Source: Ricordea florida | Taxonomy: Eukaryota; Cnidaria; Anthozoa; Corallimorpharia; Ricordeidae | DNA length: 64,000 nucleotides | Direction of reading: 5' to 3' | Assembly (NCBI GenBank): GCA_949710005.1 | Contig: OX453272.1 | Coordinates: forward strand, 36,981,100 to 37,045,099 | Part shown: in pieces, positions 47,131-56,701 of the stretch | Layout of the letters: the number at the start of each line of letters is the position of its first letter | Numbering within the stretch: the first letter of the stretch is position 1 | Notes under the pieces: generated by a model | What the model was told of the DNA's origin: nothing | The model's database searches: none | Seen by the model: the letters and a program-made list of their open reading frames with translations, nothing else | Position numbers and translations under genes: made by a program

Positions 47131-47425
47131 AATGCGTTAGACTTAGTTAGCTTGGAACAGTTCCATTGCGTTAGACAGAGTTAGCTTGGAACAGTGCCAT
47201 TGCGTTAGGGTGCGTTTCTTTGGTATGATCCGTATTGGGATTTGTGATCCGAGATCACACAGATCATAGCACATCAAAGGAGCCGATGAAACCTTGTCCA
47301 GAGTAGATTCGTCGGTTACTTTGATGTGCCATGATCCGTGTGATCTCGGATCACAAATCCAAATACGGATCATACCAAAGAAACGCACCCTTAGATTGAG
47401 TTAGCTTGGAACACTTCCACTGCAT
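47131..47425. repeat. Tandem repeat of about 32 bases
   Basis: Units containing GTTAGCTTGGAACA and CCATTGCGTTAGAC occur at 47131-47175 and 47176-47207, and resume at 47391-47425 after the MITE insertion. Confidence 0.75.
47208..47390. mobile_element. MITE with TTA duplication
   Basis: Terminal inverted repeats of about 74 bases start GGGTGCGTTTCTTTGGTATG. TTA flanks both ends (47205-47207 and 47391-47393), as for PIF/Harbinger-type insertions. It interrupts the tandem repeat around it. Confidence 0.88.
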
Positions 47426-48219
47426 GCATGATCTGTTTTTATATACTAGTCTCCAGGGATCCCGTGTGGGGGGGGGGGGGGGGTAGGGAAAGTACGTAAC
47501 TAGGGTTAATTTTGCAGGGTATGTGCTCTCATGGTCCCTGCCCATCATAGCCTATTTTTGTGCCCAGACATAGATCTCACCTTCGTTACTTTTGGGAAAA
47601 TGTAATTTTCGCGATCTACCTGATCAATCCTTAGTCATACTAAAATAAATTAACACATTTTCAGTTGTGGTTTCAAGAACGGATTGTAATGCAAGCTGAT
47701 GAACAAGTGACTTTGTGAACTTTTTAACCAAACCATTTTGAATCCCTAGTTAATAGAATTTTCTTACCCAGAAAATCCGAAAATGTGCGACCCCATCTAG
47801 TAACTATTGAAAATGCAACCCCATTAGAGTAGTCAATCCAGTCGTGAAAGTGCGACCCCATCCGGTAACATATCCCCATTAGCCTCTTGTAGGGACGTTC
47901 TTACCCCACCCGCTACCCCCTCCCGAGCCAGGGATGTTACTGCAGTTAGACTTTTGGGGATTACATATATTTGTTTACGCATGCCGCGGTTGCGCTCTGT
48001 GAGGAAATGAAAAGTTCCAGGAAAAGGCGTTTTGCCTATTGTTCAAGATTTTTTTTATAGAATCTTAACGTACATCTGGTTGGATGTCATGACCTGTTGT
48101 GTCGGCTTGGTGCCAGATCGCGCTTTCATTGTGTGGTCGTCTTTCCGGCTTATGCTTTTCAGCTGGTGAACTCTGCTATCTCTGACGTAACAGGGCGTAA
48201 AATTTTTCCGGTAGCCACT
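47426..48219. other. No gene seen
   Basis: A run of about 20 G lies at 47467-47483. Otherwise there is no supported gene or repeat. Confidence 0.4.
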
Positions 48220-48345
48220 TAGTCTGCTACACAGCCGTTATTAGTGTCGTCACGCAACGCTCCTTCCCCACTAACTAGTTAGTGGGGAAGGAGCGTTGCG
48301 TGAAGCGTTGCGTGACGACACTAATAACGGCTGTGTAGCAGACTA
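48220..48345. mobile_element. 126-bp palindromic Mutator-like MITE, 9-bp duplication
   Basis: The element is almost one perfect palindrome. Its ends are TAGTCTGCTACACAGCCG and the reverse complement, and the centre is ACTAACTAGTTAGT. The right arm has a 14-base duplication around AGCGTTGCGTGA. The 9-bp GTAGCCACT is exact on both sides (48211-48219 and 48346-48354). Confidence 0.92.
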
Positions 48346-48354
48346 GTAGCCACT

Positions 48355-49072
48355 TGGCTCCTAAATATTTTAAAGTAGTAGCCAATTCCAAAAAGTTGAT
48401 GGCCATTATGTTTATTCAGACGGCTAAAAAAATTTTTACCCTGACATTGTACTAGATAGATTTACATTGCTCCTGAATCATACAACCAAACGCTATAATG
48501 TCTTCGACCGAAAAAGTACCATCACTTTCAACGCTTTCTTCAATTTTCTCACTCATTTTAAATTTAAATGAGCTCACATGGTCGACATGTTGTCAAAGGC
48601 GATGAAAAATGAGCCCGGAATTTGCACGTGCTACAAAGAGGACATTAGAATGGTTCATATACAACGTGAAAGGTTACCTAAATACAAGATGGCCTCTAGT
48701 AGATTTACGTTAGTACATGTGCTTCGTTTTGGAAATGATTTTAATGAGGAACTTTGCTGTAGATTTATCTTTACAAATCTTCAACAATCACTAGGTCTCT
48801 AGGTAAGATGTGATTAGCAAATCTAGTCGCCAATTTGGCGACTAACTTTCAGGATTTTGTCGCCAAAGTGAAAAATGTAGTCGCATTGGCGCCTGTATTA
48901 GGCGCAATATGACGCCCTGCATCATGGAAATCGCAATGTCTTGCATCAAATTTTCTACACAATTCCTTGTATCTAACTAACAGCAGGGCAATCTTTCAGT
49001 ATCTTAATGTACCGGTTACATGTATGAATATGACAAGGGCTAGGCGTTGAACCTTGAGGATTGGTGAGTATT
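48355..49072. other. Downstream of the hydroxylysine kinase exon, no gene seen
   Basis: Probably contains the 3' UTR of the minus-strand gene near 49072. 48820-48905 has GTCGCCAA words related to 50130-50220, an old repeat. Confidence 0.4.
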
Positions 49073-49750
49073 CTACAATATAGAGAATTGTAAGTCCTCA
49101 GAATTCAAGTCAAACCCTTCATGGGCCCCTGTCATTGACAGCCATGATTCTAAGAGCTCCTTTTCTGAAAATGAGATATAAGATACTAGCACAGTATATG
49201 AAAGATTTGCGGAACGCCTCAAATATTCATTTTCAGGTTCTAGAGACTGCTTGTAAAAGCCAATAACAATGGACTGAAAAAGCCGTCCGGCAACTGACCA
49301 ATACAAGAGGCCGAGAGCAGAGGCTTGGAGACCAAACTCTCTTTGATAACCACACAATACGAGACCAGCCATCTTTATAGCTTCTTTACATGAACAACCT
49401 TGCTGTACCTTCATCAGTATCACATAAGCCATACAAATAGCCAATTCAAAGAGTCTGTATGACAAAGTCATGTCCCCAAAATCAAGGACACCAAACTTAC
49501 TAAGAACGTCACTACAGGACGTAACAATGATGTTAGTGTCATTTAGATCACCATGAATGGCCTGTTTTTTTAAGTACTGCAGGTTAGGTAGGACATTAGT
49601 GACAAAGTTGGAGTAGACATAAGTGAGGTTTCGCCTCATCTCGTCTCTAGTTTGTCGGCTTGAAATGTCAATATAACTTTCCAGAACACTGATTTGAGTG
49701 AGGTCCCATTCTGCTCTGCCTCGATTTGCGAGCCCGGGATGGCTGAAATC
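49073..49750 (-). CDS. HYKK: Hydroxylysine kinase, last exon
   Basis: About 225 residues of an aminoglycoside-phosphotransferase (APH) fold protein that phosphorylates 5-hydroxylysine with GTP. The catalytic loop HGDLNDTN and the metal-binding LDFGDM are both present. They are followed by the family's helical C terminus (FELAICMAYVIL, LCGY, FQSIVIGFYKQSLEPENEYL). A splice acceptor TTCTACAG precedes DFSHPGLANRGRAEWDL, so I start the exon at 49750; the N-terminal third must lie in upstream exons. None is seen from 49751 to 64000 on this strand, so either the Polinton cluster sits in the intron or the gene is cut. No disabling change is seen. Confidence 0.82.
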   Translation of the reverse strand, partial: DFSHPGLANRGRAEWDLTQISVLESYIDISSRQTRDEMRRNLTYVYSNFVTNVLPNLQYLKKQAIHGDLNDTNIIVTSCSDVLSKFGVLDFGDMTLSYRLFELAICMAYVILMKVQQGCSCKEAIKMAGLVLCGYQREFGLQASALGLLYWSVAGRLFQSIVIGFYKQSLEPENEYLRRSANLSYTVLVSYISFSEKELLESWLSMTGAHEGFDLNSEDLQFSIL

Positions 49751-50784
49751 CTGTAGAACGTGAAAAGTTACGTGAGTTGAGGACATCCACGTCTAACAAA
49801 GTACAGAAAAGCACTACACTCTAAAATCGTTTTAATCTATTGGAGGGGGATGTAAGGGTTTGTGGTGATGCCGTATTGCGTTAGTTTGGTGCGGTATCCC
49901 AGCAATTTTTATTTGAAAGTACGGTATTACGGTACTACCCAACCAAGTGGTTTCGGTATTCTGGTAAATCTCGATATCGGTATTTTTACTTTTGTCCGTG
50001 TAATATTGCGGTATTTGGACTCCCTTTACGTACGTTACCCGTACAACAGTTTCATCTGTTAGGTGCGATATTTATAGCAAGGCGATCAAAATCCCGCACA
50101 AAACAGCAGGGCTCGACTTTCAGAAAAAAATCTTGGGGCCACCTGGCCTCCAAGTTTTCATTTTTGGTCGCCAGGACACGTATTCTAGTCGCCAAAATTA
50201 TCTTCAAGAAAAAATAGAATATAATACACTAAAGGTATTTTAATAAACCTCAACAAACGATTTCATCGGCTTCATACGCGAACACAAAAGTATCAGAGTA
50301 CTGAAGGGGTGGTCTGGCCCCACCTTGCTTAGAAATATCCTTAGCACTTGTCAAGTTGACACCATTCTTGGTGATTTCAACATCGACTACAGAAGTGATG
50401 ATAGCATTTAAGGGGAATTTACATTGACTGGAGCATAAAATTACACCAGAGATAAGCCAAATTTGGTTTGTTGGACTGACAAATCAGCAACTGACAGGTT
50501 CGACAGAAATTTGTCAACTTACAGTACGTTCCTGTTACACAGAATATTAATGCTGGAAATGTTAAGAGCGTGACACTTATTGTTTAGTATGTGGAAACCA
50601 GTTAGCGTTACACATGATGAATTAGCAATGACGTCAATTGTATTACCGTAGCAACCAAATCAAGGTGTATAACCATGCTTTTGTAAGGAGTGAGAGAAGT
50701 CGTTTTTCGAGATAGGGAGTAATTTTACTGCAATCATTAAAAAACCACCTTACGAGATTGAGAGTGACTAGTGTTGAGTTCGCG
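49751..50784. other. Upstream of HYKK exon: repeat remnants
   Basis: 50130-50220 is a GTCGCCA-type repeat. 50306-50321 is a GGGGTGGTCTGGCCCC end remnant of the 3.24-kb element family. 50368-50410 reads ILGDFNIDYRSDDSI on the plus strand, a short LINE endonuclease fragment ending in a stop. No HYKK exon recognised. Confidence 0.5.
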
Positions 50785-50791
50785 TTTCCAA
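50785..50791. repeat. Target duplication of element 1 (left)
   Basis: TTTCCAA here is repeated at 57379-57385. Because one base is shared with the element end, the true duplication may be 5 to 7 bases. Confidence 0.75.
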
Positions 50792-51140
50792 GAGAGATGT
50801 GTATGGCCGTGTTTGGCGCGAATTAAAAAAATGGTTAATAAGACTTGCGCAAAATATAAAAATGGTTAATAAAGTATCTAGCGCAATCCTCCTCCTCCTC
50901 CTCCTCCTCCTCCTCCTCCTCATCATCATCAAGATTTTAAAAAATAGTTTAAAGAGATGATAAATACCAACAAAATGGAAAAGAAAGTCATTGCTAAAGA
51001 GAAGGGTAATATCCCCATCCCAGCCCCTAGAACTAATATCCCCAACCAGCCACAAAGACCCATCCCAGCCCCTAGAACTAATATCTCCAACCAGCTGCAA
51101 AGACCTAATATTCTTGATGAACCGGTACCTGAGATTAATT
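50791..51140 (+). repeat. Left terminal inverted repeat of element 1
   Basis: Matches 57109-57379 inverted. It contains a (CTC)n run at about 50887-50922, two ATGGTTAATAA-type words, a TTTTAAAAAATAGTTTAAAG block and the PolB start codon with its leader. The left copy has an extra unit encoding a second PIPAPRTNI motif. Confidence 0.88.
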
Positions 51141-54100
51141 TTCCCCCTCTAGAACCTTACAAAACCCCAAGACAATTTCTTGATGAACCGGTACCTGAGA
51201 TTAATTTTCCCATTCTCAAACCTTCCAAACCCACATCCCAACCCACATCACTAAAACATTTAGTAAGCAGAGTTGTCAAACCGCTAAAGAAAGAGATTAA
51301 CAAGTTTGCAGATTGGATTGTATCTTATGTCCCAGAACCTATCAAAAAGACTGTAAACAAACGAGTCGAAAGTCTGAAGGAAAAGGTTAACCGCATATTC
51401 AATCGCTTCACTCCAAAAGAAATACAAACAGCGTTTAAGGGGTATCTGAAAACCTTTAGGATAGATGGAGCGGAAGGGTATGGATATAAGAAGTTCAACA
51501 TTAAAATCAAACAAAAAGTTATAGATCTCATTAAGAAGAAAAAGAAACCTATCAAGGCTAAGTTTATCTATACCTGTAAGTTTATAAAAGAGAATCTAGT
51601 CACTGGACATATTGAAGAAACTTCAAAATACTTTCATTCACCCGTAGAAACCATAACAGAGTCAACCGATTTTTATGACTTATTCGATACAATGACAAAT
51701 CACCAACTTGAGGAGATTGAGCGATTTAAAAATAACGGCTACGGTTGGAAATTCGACAGTGTGGAATACTTTGATATACACATCGACCCCTTTGAACCGC
51801 TTTCTGGAAGTTCCTATATTCCACTACCATCAAAATTAGCATCCAAGAAGGCAATTATCAACGTTAAGAATGAGAAGGATCATGAGTGTTTCAAGTGGGC
51901 AGTAACCTCAGCCGTGTTTCCAAGGGAGAAAGACCCACAAAGACTAAATAAACAAATGAGAGAGAACTCAAATAATTTTGACTGGTCAGGAATAGAGTTC
52001 CCCGTTTCACTAAAACATATTGATAAGTTCGAAAAGCAAAACCCCTATTCGATTAACGTCTACGGATATGAAGATGATGTATACCCTCTAAAAATAAGTA
52101 AGAAAAGAGGAGGTCATGTGATCAACTTAATTCTCATATCAAACGATGAAACAAATCACTACTGCTGGATAAAGAATATGAGTAGACTTTTATCCTCTCA
52201 AGTCAATAATCACCAACACGCACGCACATTTTGTTATAGATGCCTTAACTCATTCCAGTCGAAGACATCATTAGAAAAACATCTCGAATACTGCAACGCA
52301 AACGAAGAAGTTAAGATTGAAATGCCCTTAGATAAAGATGGAAATCCTCGTCATACTTACTTTAAAAATTATACCAGAAAAATGCGAGTCCCCTTTGTTG
52401 TTTATGCCGACTTTGAGAGCTTTACAGAGAACATAGACACCTGCTCCCCAGATGAAAGTAGAAGCTTTACTAAACAATACCAGAAGCATAAAGCATCAGG
52501 CTACTGCTATCTTATCAAGTGCTTTGACGATAACATATTTCCACCCATTCTTGTACGACACACTGCTGAATCCCCAGACGAAGATATCCCACAGATGTTT
52601 ATAGAAAATTTAGAGTCAAATATTAAGAAAATTTACAATTGGTTCAAGTTTTCTAAGAAAGTTAAGATGACTCAAAGGGATAAAATCGACTATAAAAATG
52701 CTACTCACTGCCACATCTGCGAGGGTGAATTAGGAGTAGATAAGGTATTAGACCACTGTCACCTTACAGGAAAGTATAGAGGAGCAGCTCATAACGAATG
52801 CAACTTAAAGTATAAAATTCCAAAGTTCTTCCCAGTCATCTTTCACAACCTATCTGGATATGATTCACATCTATTTATTAAGAACCTTGGTGCATCAAAA
52901 GGTAAAATAAACTGTATACCTAATAATGAGGAAAAGTATATTTCTTTCACAAAACAGATTGTAGTTGACACCTTTACAAACAAAGAAGGTAAGCAGGTTG
53001 ATGTGAAGCGAGATATAAGATTCATCGATTCATTTAAATTTATGGCAACCAGCCTTGACAGCTTAGTAACTAATATACCAAAAGAATCTTTCAAAAACCT
53101 CACGAGCTACTATGAGGGTGAACAATTAGAGTTATTGTTAAGAAAAGGTGTTTTCCCATACGATTGGTTTAACGGATTCGATAAACTATCAAGTACACAA
53201 TTACCACCTAAAGAAGCGTTCTACTCAAAGCTTAACGAGACAGATATAACAGAAGACAACTACCAACATGCTCAAAAGGTGTGGGGAAGCTTTGATATGA
53301 AAACAATGAGGGATTACCACGACCTATATCTTGAGTCAGATGTGCTCCTGTTAGCCGATGTCTTTGAGAACTTTCGAGATGTTTGTAGTGAAAACTATGG
53401 ATTGGACCCTGCCTGGTATTACACAGCGCCTGGACTAGCTTGGGATGCAGCGTTAAAGTTAACTAAAGTGGAGTTGGAGCTGTTAACTGATCCTAACATT
53501 CTACTTATGGTTGAGAAAGGCATTCGAGGGGGTATATCTATGATCTCTACTAGATATGGTAAAGCTAACAACCCGTACATGACCAACTTTGATTCTAACT
53601 TACCCACAAAGTATATTACATATCTCGACGCAAACAACTTATACGGCTGGGCAATGAGTAAACCACTCCCTACTCGCGGTTTTAGATGGATGACTAACCA
53701 AGAACTCAAGGGTTGGAAAAATCTCCCATGTATAATCGAGGTTAACTTGAAATACCCCAAGAACCTTCATGATTTACACAACGATTATCCACTAGCTCCA
53801 GAGAGACTTGCCGTTAATAAGGTTGAGAAATTGATTCCAAACCTCAACAACAAAATAAAGTACGTAGTTCACCACGAGACCTTGAAAGTTTACGAAAGTC
53901 TAGGACTAAAAGTCACCAAGATTCATAGGGGTATTACATTCGAAGAGTCTGCATGGTTAAAGCCGTACATCAACTTGAATACCAACCTCAGGGCGAAAGC
54001 ATCCAACGACTTTGAAAAAGATTTCTTCAAGCTGATGAATAACTCTGTCTTTGGGAAAACCATGGAAAACATTAGAAAAAGGGTGGACGTACGATTGGTT

Positions 54101-54850
54101 ACGAGTGAAAAAGATGCGAAAAAATTAATATCAAAGCCAAACTATAAAAACCGAACCATCTTTTGTGATAATCTAGTAGCCATCCACATGAAGAAAACAA
54201 AGTTAGTATTCGATAAGCCAGTTTACTTAGGCATGTGCATTCTAGACCTAAGTAAAACATTGATGTATGATTTTCACTATAATTACATAAAACCAAAATA
54301 TGATGTAAAAGCTAAATTGTTGTTCACAGATACGGACAGTCTTTCCTATGAGATAGAAACAGATGATTTCTACAAGGATATCAGCAAAGACGTAAAATCC
54401 ATGTTTGATACCAGCAACTACCATAAAAACCATCCATCAGGTATCGAGACAGGTGTGAACAAGAAAATCATCGGGATGTTTAAAGATGAGGCTGGTGGTA
54501 AACAGATAACCGAATTTGTAGGTCTACGAGCCAAACTCTACTCCTACAGGATGGATGAAGGTACAGAAGAAAAGAAATGTAAGGGAATGAAGAAGGCAGT
54601 CGTCAAGAAAACCATCAGTTTCGATAACTACAAGGATTGTCTATTCAATAAAGAACCACAGACGAGACAGATGAATGTAATCAGAAGTCACAAGCATGAT
54701 GTTTACACTGAAACGGTTAACAAGATAGCCTTATCACCATTTGATGACAAGAGAAACATTTGTGAAGATGGTATACATACTTACGCCCACGGACATTATC
54801 GTTCCAACACAAAATTAGGCGGCAGCTCAGTATCGTCTGGTACAAACTGA
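50957..54850 (+). CDS. DNA polymerase B of element 1 (protein-primed type)
   Basis: 1297 residues, expected to copy the linear element. Leader (1-75): MEKKVIAKEKGNIP, two PIPAPRTNI motifs, two LDEPVPEINFP repeats. Residues 300-430: a Cys/His region (C311 in HECFKWA, H401 in NHYCWI), then a CxxC...H...C finger (CYRCLNSF). The exonuclease starts with D485/E487 (YADFES). An Endonuclease VII-like HNH insertion spans 585-620 (CHICEGELG, DHCHLTGKYRGAAHNECN). Exo II is HNLSGYDSHLF; Exo III is YLESDVLLLAD. Polymerase motifs: YLDANNLYG (D891), NNSVFGKTMEN (1028-1038), TDTDS (D1125, D1127), then KLYSY. All catalytic positions are intact. The start lies in the TIR. The 3' end overlaps the integrase gene tail to tail by 55 bases. 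Confidence 0.95.
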   Translation: MINTNKMEKKVIAKEKGNIPIPAPRTNIPNQPQRPIPAPRTNISNQLQRPNILDEPVPEINFPPLEPYKTPRQFLDEPVPEINFPILKPSKPTSQPTSLKHLVSRVVKPLKKEINKFADWIVSYVPEPIKKTVNKRVESLKEKVNRIFNRFTPKEIQTAFKGYLKTFRIDGAEGYGYKKFNIKIKQKVIDLIKKKKKPIKAKFIYTCKFIKENLVTGHIEETSKYFHSPVETITESTDFYDLFDTMTNHQLEEIERFKNNGYGWKFDSVEYFDIHIDPFEPLSGSSYIPLPSKLASKKAIINVKNEKDHECFKWAVTSAVFPREKDPQRLNKQMRENSNNFDWSGIEFPVSLKHIDKFEKQNPYSINVYGYEDDVYPLKISKKRGGHVINLILISNDETNHYCWIKNMSRLLSSQVNNHQHARTFCYRCLNSFQSKTSLEKHLEYCNANEEVKIEMPLDKDGNPRHTYFKNYTRKMRVPFVVYADFESFTENIDTCSPDESRSFTKQYQKHKASGYCYLIKCFDDNIFPPILVRHTAESPDEDIPQMFIENLESNIKKIYNWFKFSKKVKMTQRDKIDYKNATHCHICEGELGVDKVLDHCHLTGKYRGAAHNECNLKYKIPKFFPVIFHNLSGYDSHLFIKNLGASKGKINCIPNNEEKYISFTKQIVVDTFTNKEGKQVDVKRDIRFIDSFKFMATSLDSLVTNIPKESFKNLTSYYEGEQLELLLRKGVFPYDWFNGFDKLSSTQLPPKEAFYSKLNETDITEDNYQHAQKVWGSFDMKTMRDYHDLYLESDVLLLADVFENFRDVCSENYGLDPAWYYTAPGLAWDAALKLTKVELELLTDPNILLMVEKGIRGGISMISTRYGKANNPYMTNFDSNLPTKYITYLDANNLYGWAMSKPLPTRGFRWMTNQELKGWKNLPCIIEVNLKYPKNLHDLHNDYPLAPERLAVNKVEKLIPNLNNKIKYVVHHETLKVYESLGLKVTKIHRGITFEESAWLKPYINLNTNLRAKASNDFEKDFFKLMNNSVFGKTMENIRKRVDVRLVTSEKDAKKLISKPNYKNRTIFCDNLVAIHMKKTKLVFDKPVYLGMCILDLSKTLMYDFHYNYIKPKYDVKAKLLFTDTDSLSYEIETDDFYKDISKDVKSMFDTSNYHKNHPSGIETGVNKKIIGMFKDEAGGKQITEFVGLRAKLYSYRMDEGTEEKKCKGMKKAVVKKTISFDNYKDCLFNKEPQTRQMNVIRSHKHDVYTETVNKIALSPFDDKRNICEDGIHTYAHGHYRSNTKLGGSSVSSGTN

Positions 54851-55788
54851 AGCTCTTCCCTCACAAAACTACGCCTAGGTCCATCTAGTAAATAATACAA
54901 CACTGGCTGATTAGGTGACACCACACTACGTGACAGATCAAAGACTTTCAAACTCCAGATAGGATCCGTAGCACGCCTTCGGTCTCCACCTTCATCTTCT
55001 CCAGGAGCAAGTAAGTATCTAACTTTAACACCAGGTGGTAGTCTCACCTCATCATGTCCAACAACTCGCTTATACTTTGGAGGATCAATATCAACCTCTT
55101 TCAGTCTTATAGCTTTCTCAGGCTCTTTACCAGTTATTCTCGTTGGTATACTATTCAGAGTTTTCAAAATAGCCGGTAATCGTTTCACCCATACTCTTGA
55201 TCGATCATCACTAATCATTTCTTGGGCATATTGATGACTAAATAGTTTTTCTGATAATGTTCTATTTGCTCTTTCAACAAATGCTTGAGCTCTATGGTTT
55301 CCAGCTTCAGACCGTTGTATGGTTACATTATGTTTTTCCATAAGTTTTGTTACATCTCCCATGAATTCTTTACCAGGATCGACAATCAACGTCTTTGGCC
55401 ACTTGAGCTTTCGAGAGTAAATATTACTGAAGGCTTTTGAAATCTCATTACTTTCTTTTGAGGTTAGTGGTTCTGCATCTTTGTATCTCGAGGCAATATC
55501 AATCACAACCAATGCATATCGATATATCTTTCTTCCCACTCTGTCATGTGGTAAAAATAATAGATCTGCTTGGTGAATCTGATTCGGTTTTTCCACATTC
55601 CAATGAGGCCTAGGGATATATTTTGGAGCTGGTAGATAGATTTGCCACAGCGCCTGTTTCTCAAGCCATCTTTTAGCCTCATCTTCACTAACTTTTGCTT
55701 TTTCAGCTAATTTTGGAATGGCAGAATACCCTTTCCAATATCCATAAGTGGAATAGTATGTTTTTGATAGCATGTTTTCGTTACTCAT
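54796..55788 (-). CDS. DDE integrase of element 1
   Basis: 330 residues, retroviral-type integrase fold (rve), which joins element ends to target DNA. After an N-terminal helical part (KLAEKAKVSEDEAKRWLEKQ) the core has D75 (HQADLLFLP), D137 (LIVDPGKEF) and E172 (AFVERANRTL), a D-D-35-E spacing. An SH3-like C-terminal block follows (DPIWSLKVFDLSR...VLYYLLDGPRRSFVREEL). It is about 80 percent identical by eye to the integrase of element 2. It starts 33 bases from the divergent capsid-like gene, and its 3' end overlaps PolB. Confidence 0.95.
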   Translation of the reverse strand: MSNENMLSKTYYSTYGYWKGYSAIPKLAEKAKVSEDEAKRWLEKQALWQIYLPAPKYIPRPHWNVEKPNQIHQADLLFLPHDRVGRKIYRYALVVIDIASRYKDAEPLTSKESNEISKAFSNIYSRKLKWPKTLIVDPGKEFMGDVTKLMEKHNVTIQRSEAGNHRAQAFVERANRTLSEKLFSHQYAQEMISDDRSRVWVKRLPAILKTLNSIPTRITGKEPEKAIRLKEVDIDPPKYKRVVGHDEVRLPPGVKVRYLLAPGEDEGGDRRRATDPIWSLKVFDLSRSVVSPNQPVLYYLLDGPRRSFVREELQFVPDDTELPPNFVLER

Positions 55789-55821
55789 TTAAAGAATAAT
55801 CTGTCTATCTTTAAAATAAAC
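55789..55821. promoter_or_regulatory. Compact bidirectional intergenic promoter, element 1
   Basis: Only 33 bases separate the integrase ATG (minus) from the capsid-like ATG (plus). TTTAAA-type boxes sit symmetrically beside both starts. The same 33-base arrangement occurs at 63576-63608. Promoter function is inferred from position and conservation. Confidence 0.5.
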
Positions 55822-56667
55822 ATGTCGCAATCTATATCTGAAGAAATTAACCCAAACAGGATTCCACGAGAGCCCTTCGGATTGAAAGCGGAATCGTCAC
55901 TGAATCGAATTACACTCAATCCCTCCTCAGCTAGTCCTGGAGAAACCTTATATATAAATATTCCAAAACTTGCTGAAAATGTGGTTATCGTTCCGGGTAG
56001 TGTATCTCTACTATTTGACTTGATTGTTGCTGGTCATGCTAACAACACCCTCGTGAATAACGTAGGCAGTAACCTTGTATCCAGACTTAAGGTTCTTTTT
56101 GGTGGGGAAACACTACAGGATACTCAAAGATACGATCTCTTTCAAACCTACCATGACTTATACTTAACAGCTGAAGATCGTGATGATGGATTAAAACAAG
56201 GTATTTCTTCTGTAAACATGAGGAAACTTAGGACAAATGCGGGTGATAAGGTAACATCAGATGCTAAGGAAGTAGCTCTTGCAGCAGTATACAACACCAA
56301 GTACCGTATCCCATTAAACCATCCTATTCTCAACGAGCATGGAGCTTTCTATCCAAAGGCGTTACATCATCCACTGACCTTTGAAATTACACTGGCTCCA
56401 GTTAACGATATTGTTATTTATTCTGACACGACCAAGACTCCAACTTATGCAATCACAAACCTTGAGTTGGAATATTCTTGCATATCAAGCGAATACTTAG
56501 CTCGTGAGGCGTCGTCAGCTTATCAGGTTGGTAAAGGATTCTTTTACGAGAATGTCATTCTGCACAAAACTTTCACCATCTCCAAACCTAATGACAGTGT
56601 TATAAACGAGCACATTAATCTACCTAGGAGGTCAATGACAGGGATATTGTGCTTGTATACCACCTAG
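55822..56667 (+). CDS. Capsid-like protein of element 1, truncated
   Basis: 281 residues, starting MSQSISEEINPNRIPREPFG. It is closely similar over its first 130 residues to the gene beginning at 63609. Beta-rich sequence with repeated hydrophobic strands (LYINIPKLAENVVIVPGSVS, FEITLAPVNDIVIYS) and its place beside PolB and integrase make a double-jelly-roll major capsid protein the most likely identity; I see no diagnostic motif that proves it. It ends abruptly (MTGILCLYTT) in a TAG within a hairpin shared with the next gene, well short of usual capsid length (roughly 450-650 residues), so I infer a 3' deletion. Confidence 0.65.
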   Translation: MSQSISEEINPNRIPREPFGLKAESSLNRITLNPSSASPGETLYINIPKLAENVVIVPGSVSLLFDLIVAGHANNTLVNNVGSNLVSRLKVLFGGETLQDTQRYDLFQTYHDLYLTAEDRDDGLKQGISSVNMRKLRTNAGDKVTSDAKEVALAAVYNTKYRIPLNHPILNEHGAFYPKALHHPLTFEITLAPVNDIVIYSDTTKTPTYAITNLELEYSCISSEYLAREASSAYQVGKGFFYENVILHKTFTISKPNDSVINEHINLPRRSMTGILCLYTT

Positions 56668-56701
56668 GTTATGTAACACTGACTTGCGTTATATAACCTA
56701 G
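56664..56701. terminator. Hairpin holding both convergent stop codons
   Basis: CTAGGTTATGTAAC (56664-56677) pairs with GTTATATAACCTAG (56688-56701), 13 of 14 positions, with a 10-base loop. The TAG of the capsid-like gene (56665-56667) and the TAG of the zinc-repeat gene (56698-56700, minus) lie at matching places in the two arms. A shared bidirectional 3'-end signal is plausible. Confidence 0.55.

Noticed and set aside
50368..50410. Possible gene with a GDFN motif
   Set aside because: Only about 15 codons of a LINE endonuclease followed by a stop.
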